A DNA stretch of 64,000 bases from Curtobacterium caseinilyticum (GTDB lineage: Bacteria > Actinomycetota > Actinomycetes > Actinomycetales > Microbacteriaceae), in contig NZ_JAUCMN010000006.1 of assembly GCF_030363035.1 (NCBI RefSeq), forward strand, positions 186,001 to 250,000. Reading direction: 5' to 3'. The notes under the pieces are model-generated. The model saw only the letters and a program-made list of their open reading frames with translations, was not told the origin of the DNA and searched no databases. This document shows, piece after piece, positions 34,398 through 43,839 of this stretch. Made by a program: the position numbers and the translations under genes. Every line of letters starts with the position of its first letter. The stretch's first letter is position 1.

Positions 34398-35530
34398 CAG
34401 TGGGAGCCCCCTTCGTAACCGGCCTCGTACTGCTCGAGCCAGGCCTTCTGCGCGGTCGTGACCGGGTGCGGCTCGCGGTACACGTTGTCGAACATGACGC
34501 CGACGGGCGGCGGGGTCAGGGCGACGGTGCGGCGGCGGACGTCGGCGGCGATGTCCTCGCCCTCCTCGTCGAAGCGTGCGAGCTGCTCGTCGGTGATCCC
34601 ACGGCTGCGGAGGTACGCGGCCGAGCGGGCGATCGGGTCACGCTCGACCCACGAGGTGAGCTCGTCGTCGAGGCGGTAGCGGGTCGGGTCGTCGGAGCTC
34701 GTGTGCGCGCCGATGCGGTAGGTCTCGGCCTCGACGAACGCCGGGCCCTGGCCGGAGCGGGCGTGGTCGGTCGCCACGAGGGACGCCGTGTACGACGCGA
34801 GCACGTCGTTGCCGTCGACGCGGACGCTCGGGATGCCGAAGCCGCGGGGGCGGTCGACCAGCGGCGTCGGGGACTGCACCGACACCGGGACCGAGATCGC
34901 CCAGTGGTTGTTCTGCAGGAAGAACACGACGGGGGCCTTCGTCGAGGCGGCGAAGACGTACGCCTCGTTCACGTCGCCCTGGCTGGTCGCGCCGTCGCCG
35001 AAGTAGACGATGGTGCAGGCGTCGCGGTCGGGGTCGCCGGTGCCGACGTCGCCGTCGAGCTGCTGGCCGAGCGCGTAGCCGGTGGCGTGCAGCGTCTGCG
35101 AGCCGATCACGAGCGTCGAGATGTGGGTGTTGCCCCGCTCGTCCGGGTCCCATCCGCCGTGCGTCTGGCCGCGGTACATCGCGATGATCTCCATCGGCTC
35201 GACGCCGCGGTGCATCGTGACGGCGTGCTCGCGGTACGACGGGAAGACGTGGTCCTGTGCCCGGAGCGCGAAGACCGATCCGACCTGCGCTGCCTCCTGC
35301 CCGTGGCTCGGGACCCAGAGGCCGAGCTGTCCGGTGCGCTGGAGGTTGTGGCCTGCGTGGTCGAACCGACGCGTGAGCACCATGCGGCGGTGCATCGCCA
35401 GCAGGGTCTCGTCCGGGATCGCCCGCGCGACGGCGGCGTACTCGGCGTTCTCGTCGGTCTCCACGAACCGGCCCTCGGGGTCGAGGATCCGGACGGTGGC
35501 CGTCGCGGGGGCCGCGGCGTGGAATGACAT
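34397..35530 (-). CDS. 2-oxoacid dehydrogenase E1 component, alpha subunit
   Basis: A 377-residue subunit from ATG 35530. GDGATSQGDVNEAYVFAASTKAPVVFFLQNN is the thiamine diphosphate/Mg binding motif, and RIGAHTSSDDPTRYR is the phosphorylation-loop-like region. SHGQEAAQVGSVFAL fits the branched-chain and pyruvate family. It decarboxylates the oxoacid with E1 beta. No clear Shine-Dalgarno is visible; it starts 23 bases after the aminotransferase stop. Open frame upstream of 35530 is antisense to nothing coding and ignored. Confidence 0.94.
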   Translation of the reverse strand: MSFHAAAPATATVRILDPEGRFVETDENAEYAAVARAIPDETLLAMHRRMVLTRRFDHAGHNLQRTGQLGLWVPSHGQEAAQVGSVFALRAQDHVFPSYREHAVTMHRGVEPMEIIAMYRGQTHGGWDPDERGNTHISTLVIGSQTLHATGYALGQQLDGDVGTGDPDRDACTIVYFGDGATSQGDVNEAYVFAASTKAPVVFFLQNNHWAISVPVSVQSPTPLVDRPRGFGIPSVRVDGNDVLASYTASLVATDHARSGQGPAFVEAETYRIGAHTSSDDPTRYRLDDELTSWVERDPIARSAAYLRSRGITDEQLARFDEEGEDIAADVRRRTVALTPPPVGVMFDNVYREPHPVTTAQKAWLEQYEAGYEGGSH

Positions 35531-35553
35531 GTCGGTCAGCGTAACGCCCGGGC

Positions 35554-36639
35554 CTACCGGGCCGCCTGGAGGTCCCCCACAAGCGACCCCGCCGTTTCGA
35601 GGAGCGTTTCCACAGCCTCGTGCTCGCCGATCGACACCCGGATCCCCTCCTTCCCGAAGGCCCGGACGATGATGCCGGCAGCCTCGAAGCGCTCGGCCGC
35701 GTGTGCCGTCAGGTCGCCGGTCGGCAGCCAGACGAAGTTGCCCTCTGCGTCCGGCACGTCCCAACCCTGGCCGCGCAGCGCGGCGACGATGCGGTCGCGG
35801 CTGGCCGCCAGTTCGGCGACGCGCTCGAGCAGTTCGTCCTCGCGCTCGAGGCTGGCGAGCGCAGCGGCCTGGCCCTGCGCCGTCACCGACAGCGGGATGG
35901 CGCAGGCACGGACGGCGTCGAGCACGTACGCCGGGCCGAACGCGTACCCGACGCGGAGGCCCGCGAGTCCGTATGCCTTGGAGAACGTGCGGAGGACGAC
36001 GAGGTTCGGGTACCGCTCGAGCAGCGGCGTCCCACGGACCGCGGTGGGCTCGGTGATGAACTCGGCGTACGCCTCGTCGAGCACCACGAGCACGGTGGAC
36101 GGGACGCGGGCCATGAAGGCGTCGAACTCGGCGGCGGTGACGACCGGGCCGGTGGGGTTGTTCGGCGTGCAGACGATGACCATGCGGGTGCGCTCGGTCA
36201 CCGCGTCGGCCATCGCGTCGAGGTCGTGCCCGCCGTCGCGGCGGTTCGGCACCTGCACGCTCGTGGCTCCCGCGACCGTGACGACCCCCGGGTAGGCCTC
36301 GAAGGAGCGCCACGCGTACACGACCTCGTCCCCGGGGCCGCTCGTCGCCTTCGCGAGCTCGTGCAGGATCGCGACGCTGCCCGGGGCGACGTGGACCTCG
36401 TCGACGGTGAGCCCGGCGCGGTTCGCGAGCACGGCCCGGACCGCCAGGGCGGTGGCGTCCGGGTAGCGGTTGAACGCGGTCTGCGCCTGCACCGCCTCGA
36501 CGACGCCGGGCAGCGGCGGGAACGGGTTCTCGTTGCTCGACAGCTTGAAGGCGTCGGGCGCGGCCTGTCGTCCCTGCTTGTACGCGGGGAGGACCGCCAC
36601 CTCGGGCCGGATGTGCACGCGCTCGTCAGTCACGCGCAC
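35554..36639 (-). CDS. Histidinol-phosphate/aromatic aminotransferase (HisC-like)
   Basis: A 361-residue fold-type I PLP aminotransferase from GTG 36639 (alternative GTG 36633). [29 protein letters not shown] and [17 protein letters not shown] (with the PLP Lys) are HisC hallmarks. In Mycobacterium a similar protein is an aromatic aminotransferase (Pat), and biosynthetic hisC usually sits in a his operon. Here it directly precedes the 2-oxoacid dehydrogenase genes, so a role in amino acid catabolism is possible. I call the family with confidence, not the substrate. Confidence 0.88.
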   Translation of the reverse strand: MRVTDERVHIRPEVAVLPAYKQGRQAAPDAFKLSSNENPFPPLPGVVEAVQAQTAFNRYPDATALAVRAVLANRAGLTVDEVHVAPGSVAILHELAKATSGPGDEVVYAWRSFEAYPGVVTVAGATSVQVPNRRDGGHDLDAMADAVTERTRMVIVCTPNNPTGPVVTAAEFDAFMARVPSTVLVVLDEAYAEFITEPTAVRGTPLLERYPNLVVLRTFSKAYGLAGLRVGYAFGPAYVLDAVRACAIPLSVTAQGQAAALASLEREDELLERVAELAASRDRIVAALRGQGWDVPDAEGNFVWLPTGDLTAHAAERFEAAGIIVRAFGKEGIRVSIGEHEAVETLLETAGSLVGDLQAAR

Positions 36640-36683
36640 AGGCTACCGGGCACCGTCCGGGGTCCGACGGGCATCATGAGGAC

Positions 36684-37082
36684 ATGCGATTCCTCGTCCG
36701 CCTCGTCGTCAACGCCGTCGCGCTCTGGCTCACCACGCTCATCGTCAGCGGCGTCACCGTCACCCCGTTCGGTGACGGCGACACCACCGCGGTCGTGCTC
36801 ACGTTCCTGCTCGTGGCGTTCGTCTTCGGACTCGTGAACGCCGTCATCGGCACGATCATCCGGATCGTCGCGTTCCCGCTGTACATCCTGACGCTCGGCC
36901 TCATCTCGCTCATCGTGAACGCCGTGCTGCTGCTCATCGTCGCCGGCATCTCGGACGCGATCGGCTTCGGGCTCGAGGTCGAGTCCTTCGGCTGGGGCAT
37001 CGTCGGCGCCTTCGTGCTCGCCGTCTTCTCGTGGCTGATCGGGCTGTTCGTGCGGCCGGTGCTGAACCGCCCCCGTCCGTGA
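36684..37082 (+). CDS. Phage holin family 4 / YvlD-like membrane protein
   Basis: A 132-residue protein of four membrane helices, with the family pattern FLVRLVVNAVALWLTTLIVSGVTV and FVFGLVNAVIGTIIRIVAFPLYILTLGLISLIVNAVLL. Despite the Pfam name (Phage_holin_4_2), these are chromosomal membrane proteins of unknown role, not phage genes. It is divergent from the aminotransferase across 44 bases. Confidence 0.88.
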   Translation: MRFLVRLVVNAVALWLTTLIVSGVTVTPFGDGDTTAVVLTFLLVAFVFGLVNAVIGTIIRIVAFPLYILTLGLISLIVNAVLLLIVAGISDAIGFGLEVESFGWGIVGAFVLAVFSWLIGLFVRPVLNRPRP

Positions 37083-37198
37083 CGGGGTCGGCTGCCGGGC
37101 CGACCGTCCAGGGGGCGGTGGGCGACGACGCGGACCGCACCGTGCCTCCCGAGCGCACCGCCGTCGCGGAGGCCACTTCGTTGCGCCATGATGTGCAC

Positions 37199-37711
37199 AT
37201 GAGCCCGGACGCCGACGCCCCGTTCCGCGTCTCGTTCGTCTGCAGCGGCAACATCTGCCGCTCCCCCATGGCCGGGATCGTGTTCGCACAGCTCGCCGCC
37301 GATGCCGGCATGGCCGACCGCTTCGTCGTGGAGTCCGCCGGGACCGGGGACTGGCACGTGGGTGAGCCCGCCGACGAGCGCACGATCGCGGCCCTGGCAG
37401 CGCGCGGATACGATGGCAGCAGGCATCGCGCCCGCCAGTTCGACCCGGACCGGTTCCCGGACCTCGACCTGGTGGTCGCACTCGACCGCTCCCACGAACG
37501 CGTCCTGCGCTCGTGGGCACCGACCATGGACGACGCCGCCAAGGTGACGCTCCTGCTGCGGTACGACGACGCCTGGCCCCAGCAGACCGACGTGCCGGAC
37601 CCGTACTACGCGGACCGGCACGAGTTCGACCGAGTGCTCTCGACCGTCGAGCGGGCCTGCCGGGCGCTCTTCCGCCAACTCGAACCGGCAGTCCGTCAGG
37701 GAGCCCCATGA
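37199..37711 (+). CDS. Low-molecular-weight protein-tyrosine phosphatase
   Basis: A 170-residue phosphatase from ATG 37199. The P-loop VCSGNICRSPM (Cys15, Arg21) and the general-acid motif DVPDPYY near residue 130 define the family. It removes phosphate from tyrosine or arginine residues. Its stop overlaps the purB start (ATGA), an arrangement seen in other Microbacteriaceae from memory. Confidence 0.93.
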   Translation: MSPDADAPFRVSFVCSGNICRSPMAGIVFAQLAADAGMADRFVVESAGTGDWHVGEPADERTIAALAARGYDGSRHRARQFDPDRFPDLDLVVALDRSHERVLRSWAPTMDDAAKVTLLLRYDDAWPQQTDVPDPYYADRHEFDRVLSTVERACRALFRQLEPAVRQGAP

Positions 37712-39093
37712 CCCCCCTTCCCCCGCAGCCGATCAGCCCGCTCGACGGGCGGTACTACCCGGTCGTGCACACGGTGGGCGAGCACCTCTCCGAGGCAGGC
37801 CTCAACCGCGCACGCATCGTGGTCGAGGTCGAGTGGCTCATCTTCCTGACCGACCACGCGATGTTCACCACGTCGCCGCTCAGCGTCGACGACAAGGCCG
37901 CGCTCCGCCGGGTCGTCGAGACCTTCGGGCACGAGCAGATCGCGGAGCTCGCCGAGATCGAGGCCACGACGCGGCACGACGTCAAGGCCGTCGAGTACTT
38001 CGTCCGTCGCCGGCTGTCCGAGCTCGGGCTGGACGCGATCGCCGAGCTGACGCACTTCGCCTGCACGAGCGAGGACGTCAACAACCTGTCCTACGCGCTG
38101 ACCGTGCGGGACACCGTCGACCAGGTGTGGCTGCCGGCCTACCGCGCCGTCCTCGCGGCACTGCGGACGATGGCCGAGCAGCTCCGGGCGGTCCCGATGC
38201 TGTCGCACACGCACGGCCAGCCCGCGACGCCGACGACCCTCGGCAAGGAGCTCGCGGTCGTCGTCTACCGCCTCGAGCGCGTCCTCGCGCAGATCGAGCA
38301 CGGCGAGTACCTCGGCAAGTTCTCCGGCGCGACGGGCACCTTCTCGGCACACCTCGCCGCCGACCCCGAGGCCGACTGGCCCGCGCTGTCGAAGGAGTTC
38401 GTCGAGGGCCTCGGCCTGACGTGGAACCCGCTCACCACGCAGATCGAGTCGCACGACTGGCAGGCCGAGCTGTACGACCGGGTCCGGCACGCCAACCGCA
38501 TCCTGCACAACCTGGCGACCGACGTGTGGACCTACATCTCGATGGGGTACTTCACGCAGATCCCGGTGGCGGGTGCCACGGGGTCGTCGACGATGCCGCA
38601 CAAGATCAACCCGATCCGGTTCGAGAACGCCGAGGCGAACCTCGAGATCTCGTCGGCGCTGTTCTCGACGCTGTCCGAGACGCTCGTCACGAGCCGCCTG
38701 CAGCGTGACCTGACCGACTCCACCACGCAGCGGAACATCGGTGTCGCCTTCGGGCACTCGCTGCTCGCGCTCGACAACCTGCGCCGCGGGCTGGGCGAGA
38801 TCGCCGTGAACGAGACCCGACTGGCCGAGGACCTCGACGGCAACTGGGAGGTCCTGGGCGAGGCGATCCAGACGGTCATCCGCGCCGAGGTCACCGCGGG
38901 GCAGTCGAACATCGAGGACCCGTACGCGATGCTCAAGGAGCTCACGCGCGGCAAGCGCATCGGGCAGGACGAGCTCGTCGCGTTCGTGAACGGCCTCGAC
39001 ATCTCGTCGGGCGTAAAGGCGCGCCTGACGAACCTGACGCCGGCGACCTACACGGGTCTGGCCGACGAGCTGGTCGACCACCTGGACGTGTAG
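37708..39093 (+). CDS. purB: Adenylosuccinate lyase
   Basis: A 461-residue fumarase-superfamily lyase that splits SAICAR and adenylosuccinate in purine synthesis. PISPLDGRYYPVV at the start, THGQPATPTTLGKELAV (catalytic His) and the signature GSSTMPHKINPIRFENAEAN are clear. It forms a homotetramer. ATG 37708 overlaps the phosphatase stop, and it is followed by a large hairpin. Confidence 0.97.
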   Translation: MTPLPPQPISPLDGRYYPVVHTVGEHLSEAGLNRARIVVEVEWLIFLTDHAMFTTSPLSVDDKAALRRVVETFGHEQIAELAEIEATTRHDVKAVEYFVRRRLSELGLDAIAELTHFACTSEDVNNLSYALTVRDTVDQVWLPAYRAVLAALRTMAEQLRAVPMLSHTHGQPATPTTLGKELAVVVYRLERVLAQIEHGEYLGKFSGATGTFSAHLAADPEADWPALSKEFVEGLGLTWNPLTTQIESHDWQAELYDRVRHANRILHNLATDVWTYISMGYFTQIPVAGATGSSTMPHKINPIRFENAEANLEISSALFSTLSETLVTSRLQRDLTDSTTQRNIGVAFGHSLLALDNLRRGLGEIAVNETRLAEDLDGNWEVLGEAIQTVIRAEVTAGQSNIEDPYAMLKELTRGKRIGQDELVAFVNGLDISSGVKARLTNLTPATYTGLADELVDHLDV

Positions 39094-39105
39094 CGCTCCG
39101 CAACA

Positions 39106-39163
39106 CGCAACGACGGCGGTTCCTCGCAGCGGTACACCCCTGCGAGCAGCCGCCGTCGTTGCG
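39106..39163. terminator. Two-part hairpin between purB and the LysR gene
   Basis: CGCAACGACGGCGG (39106-39119) pairs with CCGCCGTCGTTGCG (39150-39163), and an inner CTCGCAG (39123-39129) with CTGCGAG (39140-39146). It serves the converging purB and LysR genes. Confidence 0.75.
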
Positions 39164-39234
39164 TTTCGCGAGAGAGCGCGAGCAGGCGGGGCGGACGGGA
39201 GGCACGGGGCGGCCCCGCCGCGCACGGCACCACG

Positions 39235-40149
39235 TCAGGTGGTGACGGAACGCGCCTCGGCGACCAGCGCCTCCAGGACGGTGCGGACCGCCGGACGGAC
39301 CGCGCGGTCCGGACGGACGAGCGCCTCGATCCGGCGTCCCGCCCGGACGTCGGCGAGGGTCGCGAGCCGGAAGCGACCCGGCGCCCGGGTGCCGGAGGTG
39401 TACCGCGGCACGAGCGCGATGCCGTGCCCGGCCGCGACCAGGTTCTCGATGACCGGCAGGTGGATCGTGCGGAACGCGACGGACGGCGGGGTGTCGGAGG
39501 CCGCAGCCATCGCGGTGAGCACGCGGTCGATCGGGTAGTCCTCGGGCACGCCGATCCAGGTCTCGTCGACGACGTCCTCGATGCCGACGCGCTCGCGGCC
39601 GGCCAGGGGGTGGTCGAGCGGGAGCGCCACGTCGAGCGGCTCACGCAGCAGCGGGACTGTCTCGACCGCGGCACCGTCGGCGCGCCGTGCTCCGTCCGGC
39701 CGGTGCCCGATGACGACGTCGTGGTCCGCGGTGAGCGGGGCGAACTCGCCCTCGCTGACGTCGACGTCGGACAGCTCGAGTGCGATCCCCGGGTGCTCCC
39801 GCATGCGCGTGAGGAGCCCGGGCAGCAGCAGCTCGGCCGCCGAGGGGAACACCGCGAGGTCCACGGTCCCCGTCGCACCGGTCAGGTGTTCCGTCCAGGC
39901 CGACTCCACCGTGGCCAGTGCGGTCGCGACCCCGGCCGCCATCCCCGCGAGCGCGCGGCCGTGCTCGGTCAGCCGGACCCCGCGGCCGACCCGCTCGACG
40001 AGCGGGACGCCGGCCTGCCGCTGCAGGGTGCGGAGCTGCTGCGAGACCGCGCTCGGCGTCCGGTGGGTCGCGGCGGCGACCGCGGTGACGCTCCCCCGTT
40101 CGGCGAGCTCGCGGAGCACCGGGAGCAGGGCGATGTCGAAGCCGACCAT
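39235..40149 (-). CDS. LysR-family transcriptional regulator, divergent from EamA exporter
   Basis: A 304-residue regulator: the winged helix reads LPVLRELAERGSVTAVAAATHRTPSAVSQQLRTLQRQAGVPLVERVGRG, followed by the substrate-binding fold (TVDLAVFPSAAELLLPGLL; VAAGHGIALVPRY). It starts 71 bases from the divergent EamA transporter, the usual arrangement for LysR control of an exporter. CAGGG-N12-CCCTG at 40151-40172 could be its binding site, but this is weak. Confidence 0.93.
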   Translation of the reverse strand: MVGFDIALLPVLRELAERGSVTAVAAATHRTPSAVSQQLRTLQRQAGVPLVERVGRGVRLTEHGRALAGMAAGVATALATVESAWTEHLTGATGTVDLAVFPSAAELLLPGLLTRMREHPGIALELSDVDVSEGEFAPLTADHDVVIGHRPDGARRADGAAVETVPLLREPLDVALPLDHPLAGRERVGIEDVVDETWIGVPEDYPIDRVLTAMAAASDTPPSVAFRTIHLPVIENLVAAGHGIALVPRYTSGTRAPGRFRLATLADVRAGRRIEALVRPDRAVRPAVRTVLEALVAEARSVTT

Positions 40150-40220
40150 GCAGGGACCCTACAACGACCCTGTCGAACCGTGCGCTGGTGCTACCGCATC
40201 GGGTGCGGGACGATCGACGG

Positions 40221-41168
40221 GTGCTCTTCCGCGACCGCATCCTCGCCCTCGTCGTCGCCGTGGCGTGGGGTCTGAACTTCCCCGCGACCGCGATCGCCCT
40301 CGACCACTGGCCACCGTTCCTGCTCGCCGCCGTGCGCTTCACGCTGCTGGCCGTCCCGACGGTCCTGTTCGTGCCGAGGCCGAAGGTGCCCTTCCGCTGG
40401 ATCGTCCTGGTCGGGGCCACCCTCGGAGTGCTGCAGTTCGCGTTCCTGTACCTCGGGATGGCGGCCGGGATGCCGACGGGCCTCGCGTCGCTGGTGATCC
40501 AGGCGTCGGCGCCGTTCACGGTCGTGCTCGCCGGGGTCCTCCTGCGGGAGAAGCTCACCGCGCGACAGGTCGTCGGGGTGTCCGTCGCCGTCGCGGCCCT
40601 CGGCGTCATCGCCGTGCACCGGGCGCAGACCGCGGCGCTGCTGCCGGTCGTGCTCGTGCTCTGCGGTGCCCTCGGGTGGGCGCTCGGCAACGTGGCGACG
40701 CGGCGGACCGGTCCGGTCAACCCGCTGCACCTGACGCTGTGGTGGGCGGTCGTTCCCCCGGTGCCGATGTTCGCGCTGTCGCTGCTCGTCGAGGGGCCGG
40801 CGCGGGTCGGGCAGGCGTTCGGCACGGCGTTCACGGTGTCGGCGCTGCCCGCCGACCTCGGGCTGCTCTACATCGTGGTCGCGGGCAGCCTGGTCGGCTA
40901 CGGGATCTGGTCGCGCCTGATGGGGAAGTACCCGTCGAGCACGGTGGCGCCGTTCTCGATGCTCGTGCCCGTGATCGGGGTGCTCGCGTCGTGGGCGGTG
41001 TTCGACGAGGTGCCGGACGCGGTCGAGGTGGTGGCCGGAGCGGTCGTCGTGGTGGCGGTGCTGTGGTCGTCACGGACCGCCAGGGTCGTGCCGGTGGTCC
41101 CCCCGCAGGCCGTCGAGACGCCCGAGCCGGTGCCGGTCAGCCCCGGTGCTGGCGGCGCTCCGCGATGA
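40221..41168 (+). CDS. EamA/DMT-family transporter
   Basis: A 315-residue protein of ten helices made of two EamA repeats (ILALVVAVAWGLNFPATAIAL; GGTPLVIQASAPFTVVLAGVLLREKLTARQ-type segment in each half). Relatives export O-acetylserine, cysteine or other metabolites (YdeD-like). GTG 40221 is chosen because helix 1 begins there. Its last 32 bases overlap the converging epimerase gene. Confidence 0.9.
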   Translation: MLFRDRILALVVAVAWGLNFPATAIALDHWPPFLLAAVRFTLLAVPTVLFVPRPKVPFRWIVLVGATLGVLQFAFLYLGMAAGMPTGLASLVIQASAPFTVVLAGVLLREKLTARQVVGVSVAVAALGVIAVHRAQTAALLPVVLVLCGALGWALGNVATRRTGPVNPLHLTLWWAVVPPVPMFALSLLVEGPARVGQAFGTAFTVSALPADLGLLYIVVAGSLVGYGIWSRLMGKYPSSTVAPFSMLVPVIGVLASWAVFDEVPDAVEVVAGAVVVVAVLWSSRTARVVPVVPPQAVETPEPVPVSPGAGGAPR

Positions 41169-42114
41169 TCTCGGCGAGCGCCCCGTGCAGGTGCGGGTAC
41201 CGGAACTCGTAGCCCGCCTCGAGCAACCGCGTCGGCACGACCCAGCGGCTCTTCAGCACGAGTTCGGTCTCGGTGCGGATCGCGAACGACCCCAGCTCGA
41301 GCATCCAACGCCACGTCGGCAGGCCGAAGCGGCGCCCCACCGCATCGCGGATCGTGGCCATGACCGTCCGGTTGTCCGAGGGCTCCGGACTCGACACGTT
41401 GACGGGTCCCTCGATGTCGTCGTGGTCACGGACGAAGCGGATCGCCCCGAGGACGTCCGCGATGTGCACCCAGCTGAACCGCTGCCGCCCGTGGGTGTGC
41501 CGGTCGTGGTGGTAGGTGCCCGCTCGGAGCCGGGAGCGGGTCGGGAACCACGGCCCGTCGTACTGGGGTCCGCCGAGCCCCGCCTGCGCGAGCCGGAGCA
41601 ACGGGACGAGGGCGCTGCCGTCGCCGAGCACGATCGCCATCCGGAGCGCGACCCGTCGGGTACGGGGCAGGTCCGTGCTGGACAGGGCGTCCTCCCAGGC
41701 CTTCGCGACCGAGACCGAGAAGCCCTCGCCGAGCTCGCCGGTCGCCTCGTCCTGCGGCCGGTCGTCCGCGTGCCGGTAGATGGTCGCGGTGGAGGCGTTC
41801 ACCCACAGCGGCGGCGGGTGCTCGGCGGTGCGGATCGCCTCGGCCAGTTCGAGCGTCGTGTCCACCCGTGAGCGGATGATCTCCGCGCGGTTCCGCCGCC
41901 CGTACCGGCAGTTCACGCTCTTGCCCGCCATGTTCACGACGAGTGCGGCGCCGTCCACGAGCTCGCGGATGCGGAGCGTGTTGCCCCACACGGCGTCGCC
42001 GGTGCGACCGATCGTCACGACCTCGTAGCCCTCGTCGCGGAAGGCGGCCTGCAGGTACCGCCCCACGAAGCCGCTCGCTCCCGCGATCACGGCACGGCGC
42101 TTCTGGTCGTTCAT
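41137..42114 (-). CDS. TIGR01777-family NAD(P)-dependent epimerase-like protein
   Basis: A 325-residue short-chain-type epimerase: AVIAGASGFVGRYLQAAF (nucleotide-binding start), VVNMAGKSVNCRYGRRNRAEI and the DUF1731 C-terminus (FGLPTWRWMLELGSFAIRTETELVLKSRWVVP). Relatives (YfcH-like) have unknown substrates. It overlaps the DUF4166 gene by four bases (ATGA); pairing of the two families suggests they act together, and some actinobacterial proteins fuse them. Confidence 0.92.
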   Translation of the reverse strand: MNDQKRRAVIAGASGFVGRYLQAAFRDEGYEVVTIGRTGDAVWGNTLRIRELVDGAALVVNMAGKSVNCRYGRRNRAEIIRSRVDTTLELAEAIRTAEHPPPLWVNASTATIYRHADDRPQDEATGELGEGFSVSVAKAWEDALSSTDLPRTRRVALRMAIVLGDGSALVPLLRLAQAGLGGPQYDGPWFPTRSRLRAGTYHHDRHTHGRQRFSWVHIADVLGAIRFVRDHDDIEGPVNVSSPEPSDNRTVMATIRDAVGRRFGLPTWRWMLELGSFAIRTETELVLKSRWVVPTRLLEAGYEFRYPHLHGALAEIIAERRQHRG

Positions 42115-42854
42115 CTCGTCCCCCGTCCTTCGTCCGGCGCGATCGCGTACCGGAACGCCCCCTCGTACCGGTACAGCGTGCCGACCACCGGCGCACGGAG
42201 CACCAGGGACACGCGCTGCACGTCCGCTTCGTCATCGAATCGTTCCAGGAGCGTCACACGCGGGGCGACGAGGGCCGGGAGGCTCCAGCCCCGTCCCAGC
42301 GCACGGAACGTCACGCGCGTGGAGACCAGGCGCAGGGCGCCCGCGTCCGGACCGGTCGTGTCGACCTCCGCCCGGAGCAGCGCGCTGACGCGCCCGCGAC
42401 GCCCGAGGTGGTCGACGAGGCCCTCCGGCTCCGCGGTGATGGCGTCGACCATGGTCCGGTCGCCGGACCGGAAGCGGAAGGTGCGCAGTGCGCGGACGGC
42501 GACCCGACCTGCTCCGTCGGCGTCGGCGGTGTCGCCGGGCGCCGCGGAGGTGGCGCGGGAGGCGGGGGCGGGTCGCGCCTCCCGGCCGGTGGCGGTCCCG
42601 CGACCGACGTGGACCGGGCGGTTCTCGACCGTGAACGGGACGTCCCGCTCCCAGACCGGGAACACGACCGCGTCGCGGGCGAACCACGCCAGGACCGGCC
42701 AGAGCCAGCGGCGGGGCGTCCCGACGACGGTGAACACGCCCTCGCCGCGGCCGACGTGGCCGGGCGGCACGGGGCCGAAGTACGTGCGGAGCGCGGGGTG
42801 CAGGCGCCCGAGGACCTCGGGTGCCGTCGTCAGCTGGTAGGGCGACCGGGTCAC
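42111..42854 (-). CDS. DUF4166 domain protein
   Basis: A 247-residue protein from GTG 42854 with the DUF4166 pattern: LGRLHPALRTYFG, GEGVFTVVGTPRRWLWPVLAWFA, VPFTVENRP and a beta-rich end with VVGTLYRYEGAFRYAI. Function unknown. It is translated together with the TIGR01777 epimerase downstream. An Ala/Gly-rich insert (about 85-112) interrupts the fold. Confidence 0.88.
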   Translation of the reverse strand: MTRSPYQLTTAPEVLGRLHPALRTYFGPVPPGHVGRGEGVFTVVGTPRRWLWPVLAWFARDAVVFPVWERDVPFTVENRPVHVGRGTATGREARPAPASRATSAAPGDTADADGAGRVAVRALRTFRFRSGDRTMVDAITAEPEGLVDHLGRRGRVSALLRAEVDTTGPDAGALRLVSTRVTFRALGRGWSLPALVAPRVTLLERFDDEADVQRVSLVLRAPVVGTLYRYEGAFRYAIAPDEGRGTR

Positions 42855-42900
42855 GTCCCGAGCCTGGCACGTCGTCGGTGCGACTGCCTACGATCGGAGC

Positions 42901-43827
42901 ATGGGACACGACCACGGCGGGGGCCACGCGCACGGCCACGCCGGCGCCTCCGAGCGCGCGCTGCTCGTCGCGTTCTGCATCTCGGCGACCATCCTGCTGG
43001 CCGAGGTCGTCGGGGCCGTCGTCACCGGCTCCCTGGCGCTCCTCGTCGACGCCGGGCACATGGTCGTCGACACCGGCGGACTCGGCATCGGACTGGTCGC
43101 GACCCGGCTCGCCCGCAGGAGCCCCACCGCGCAGCGGACCTGGGGGTTCCAGCGGGCCGAGGTGCTCGGGGCGACGGCACAGGCGGCGATCCTGCTGGCG
43201 GTCGGCGTCTACGTGGTGATCTCGGCGGTGCAGCGGTTGTTCGTTCCCGAGGAGGTCCACGCCGGGCCGCTGCTCGTGTTCGGGGTCGTCGGGCTCGTCG
43301 GCAACCTGGTCGCGTACGCGGTGCTGCTGCGTGCCTCGGGCGAGGGCTTCACGTCACGGGCGGCGCGGCTCGAGGTCCTCAACGACACCCTCGGCTCCGT
43401 CGCGGTCATGGTCGCGGCGGTCGTGCTCATGGTGACCGGGTGGGAACGCGCCGACTCGGTCGCAGCGATCCTGATCGGCCTGCTCATCCTGCCGCGGGCG
43501 GTCCGGCTGCTGCGTGAGACGGCGAACGTGCTGCTCGAGTCGACGCCGCCTGGGCTCGACCTCGACGACGTGCGGGCGCACATCCTGGAGCTCGACCACG
43601 TGCTCGAGGTGCACGACCTGCACGCGACGCTCGTCGCGACGGGCGTGCCGAACCTGACGGCGCACGTGGTGGTGGACGACCACTGCTTCTCGACGGCGCA
43701 CGCGCCCCGGATCCTCGACGAGCTGCAGCGGTGCGTGGCGGAGCACTTCGACGTCCCGGTGGAGCACTCGACGTTCCAGCTCGAGCCCGTGTCACACCGA
43801 CGGCACGAGCACGAGGTGCACGCGTAG
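42901..43827 (+). CDS. Cation diffusion facilitator (CDF) metal exporter
   Basis: A 308-residue CDF protein of six helices with a His-rich N-terminus (HDHGGGHAHGHAG). The two transport-site motifs are DAGHMVVDTGG in helix 2 and LEVLNDTLGS in helix 5, the second in the CzcD form; the cytoplasmic C-terminal domain ends with HRRHEHEVHA. It probably pumps zinc (or cobalt/cadmium) out, opposite in role to the znu operon. No regulator is adjacent. Confidence 0.92.
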   Translation: MGHDHGGGHAHGHAGASERALLVAFCISATILLAEVVGAVVTGSLALLVDAGHMVVDTGGLGIGLVATRLARRSPTAQRTWGFQRAEVLGATAQAAILLAVGVYVVISAVQRLFVPEEVHAGPLLVFGVVGLVGNLVAYAVLLRASGEGFTSRAARLEVLNDTLGSVAVMVAAVVLMVTGWERADSVAAILIGLLILPRAVRLLRETANVLLESTPPGLDLDDVRAHILELDHVLEVHDLHATLVATGVPNLTAHVVVDDHCFSTAHAPRILDELQRCVAEHFDVPVEHSTFQLEPVSHRRHEHEVHA

Positions 43828-43839
43828 GGCGATCCCCGG

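Noticed and set aside
36684-37082. Phage holin, suggesting a prophage
   Set aside because: The family is chromosomal YvlD-like and no other phage genes are near.
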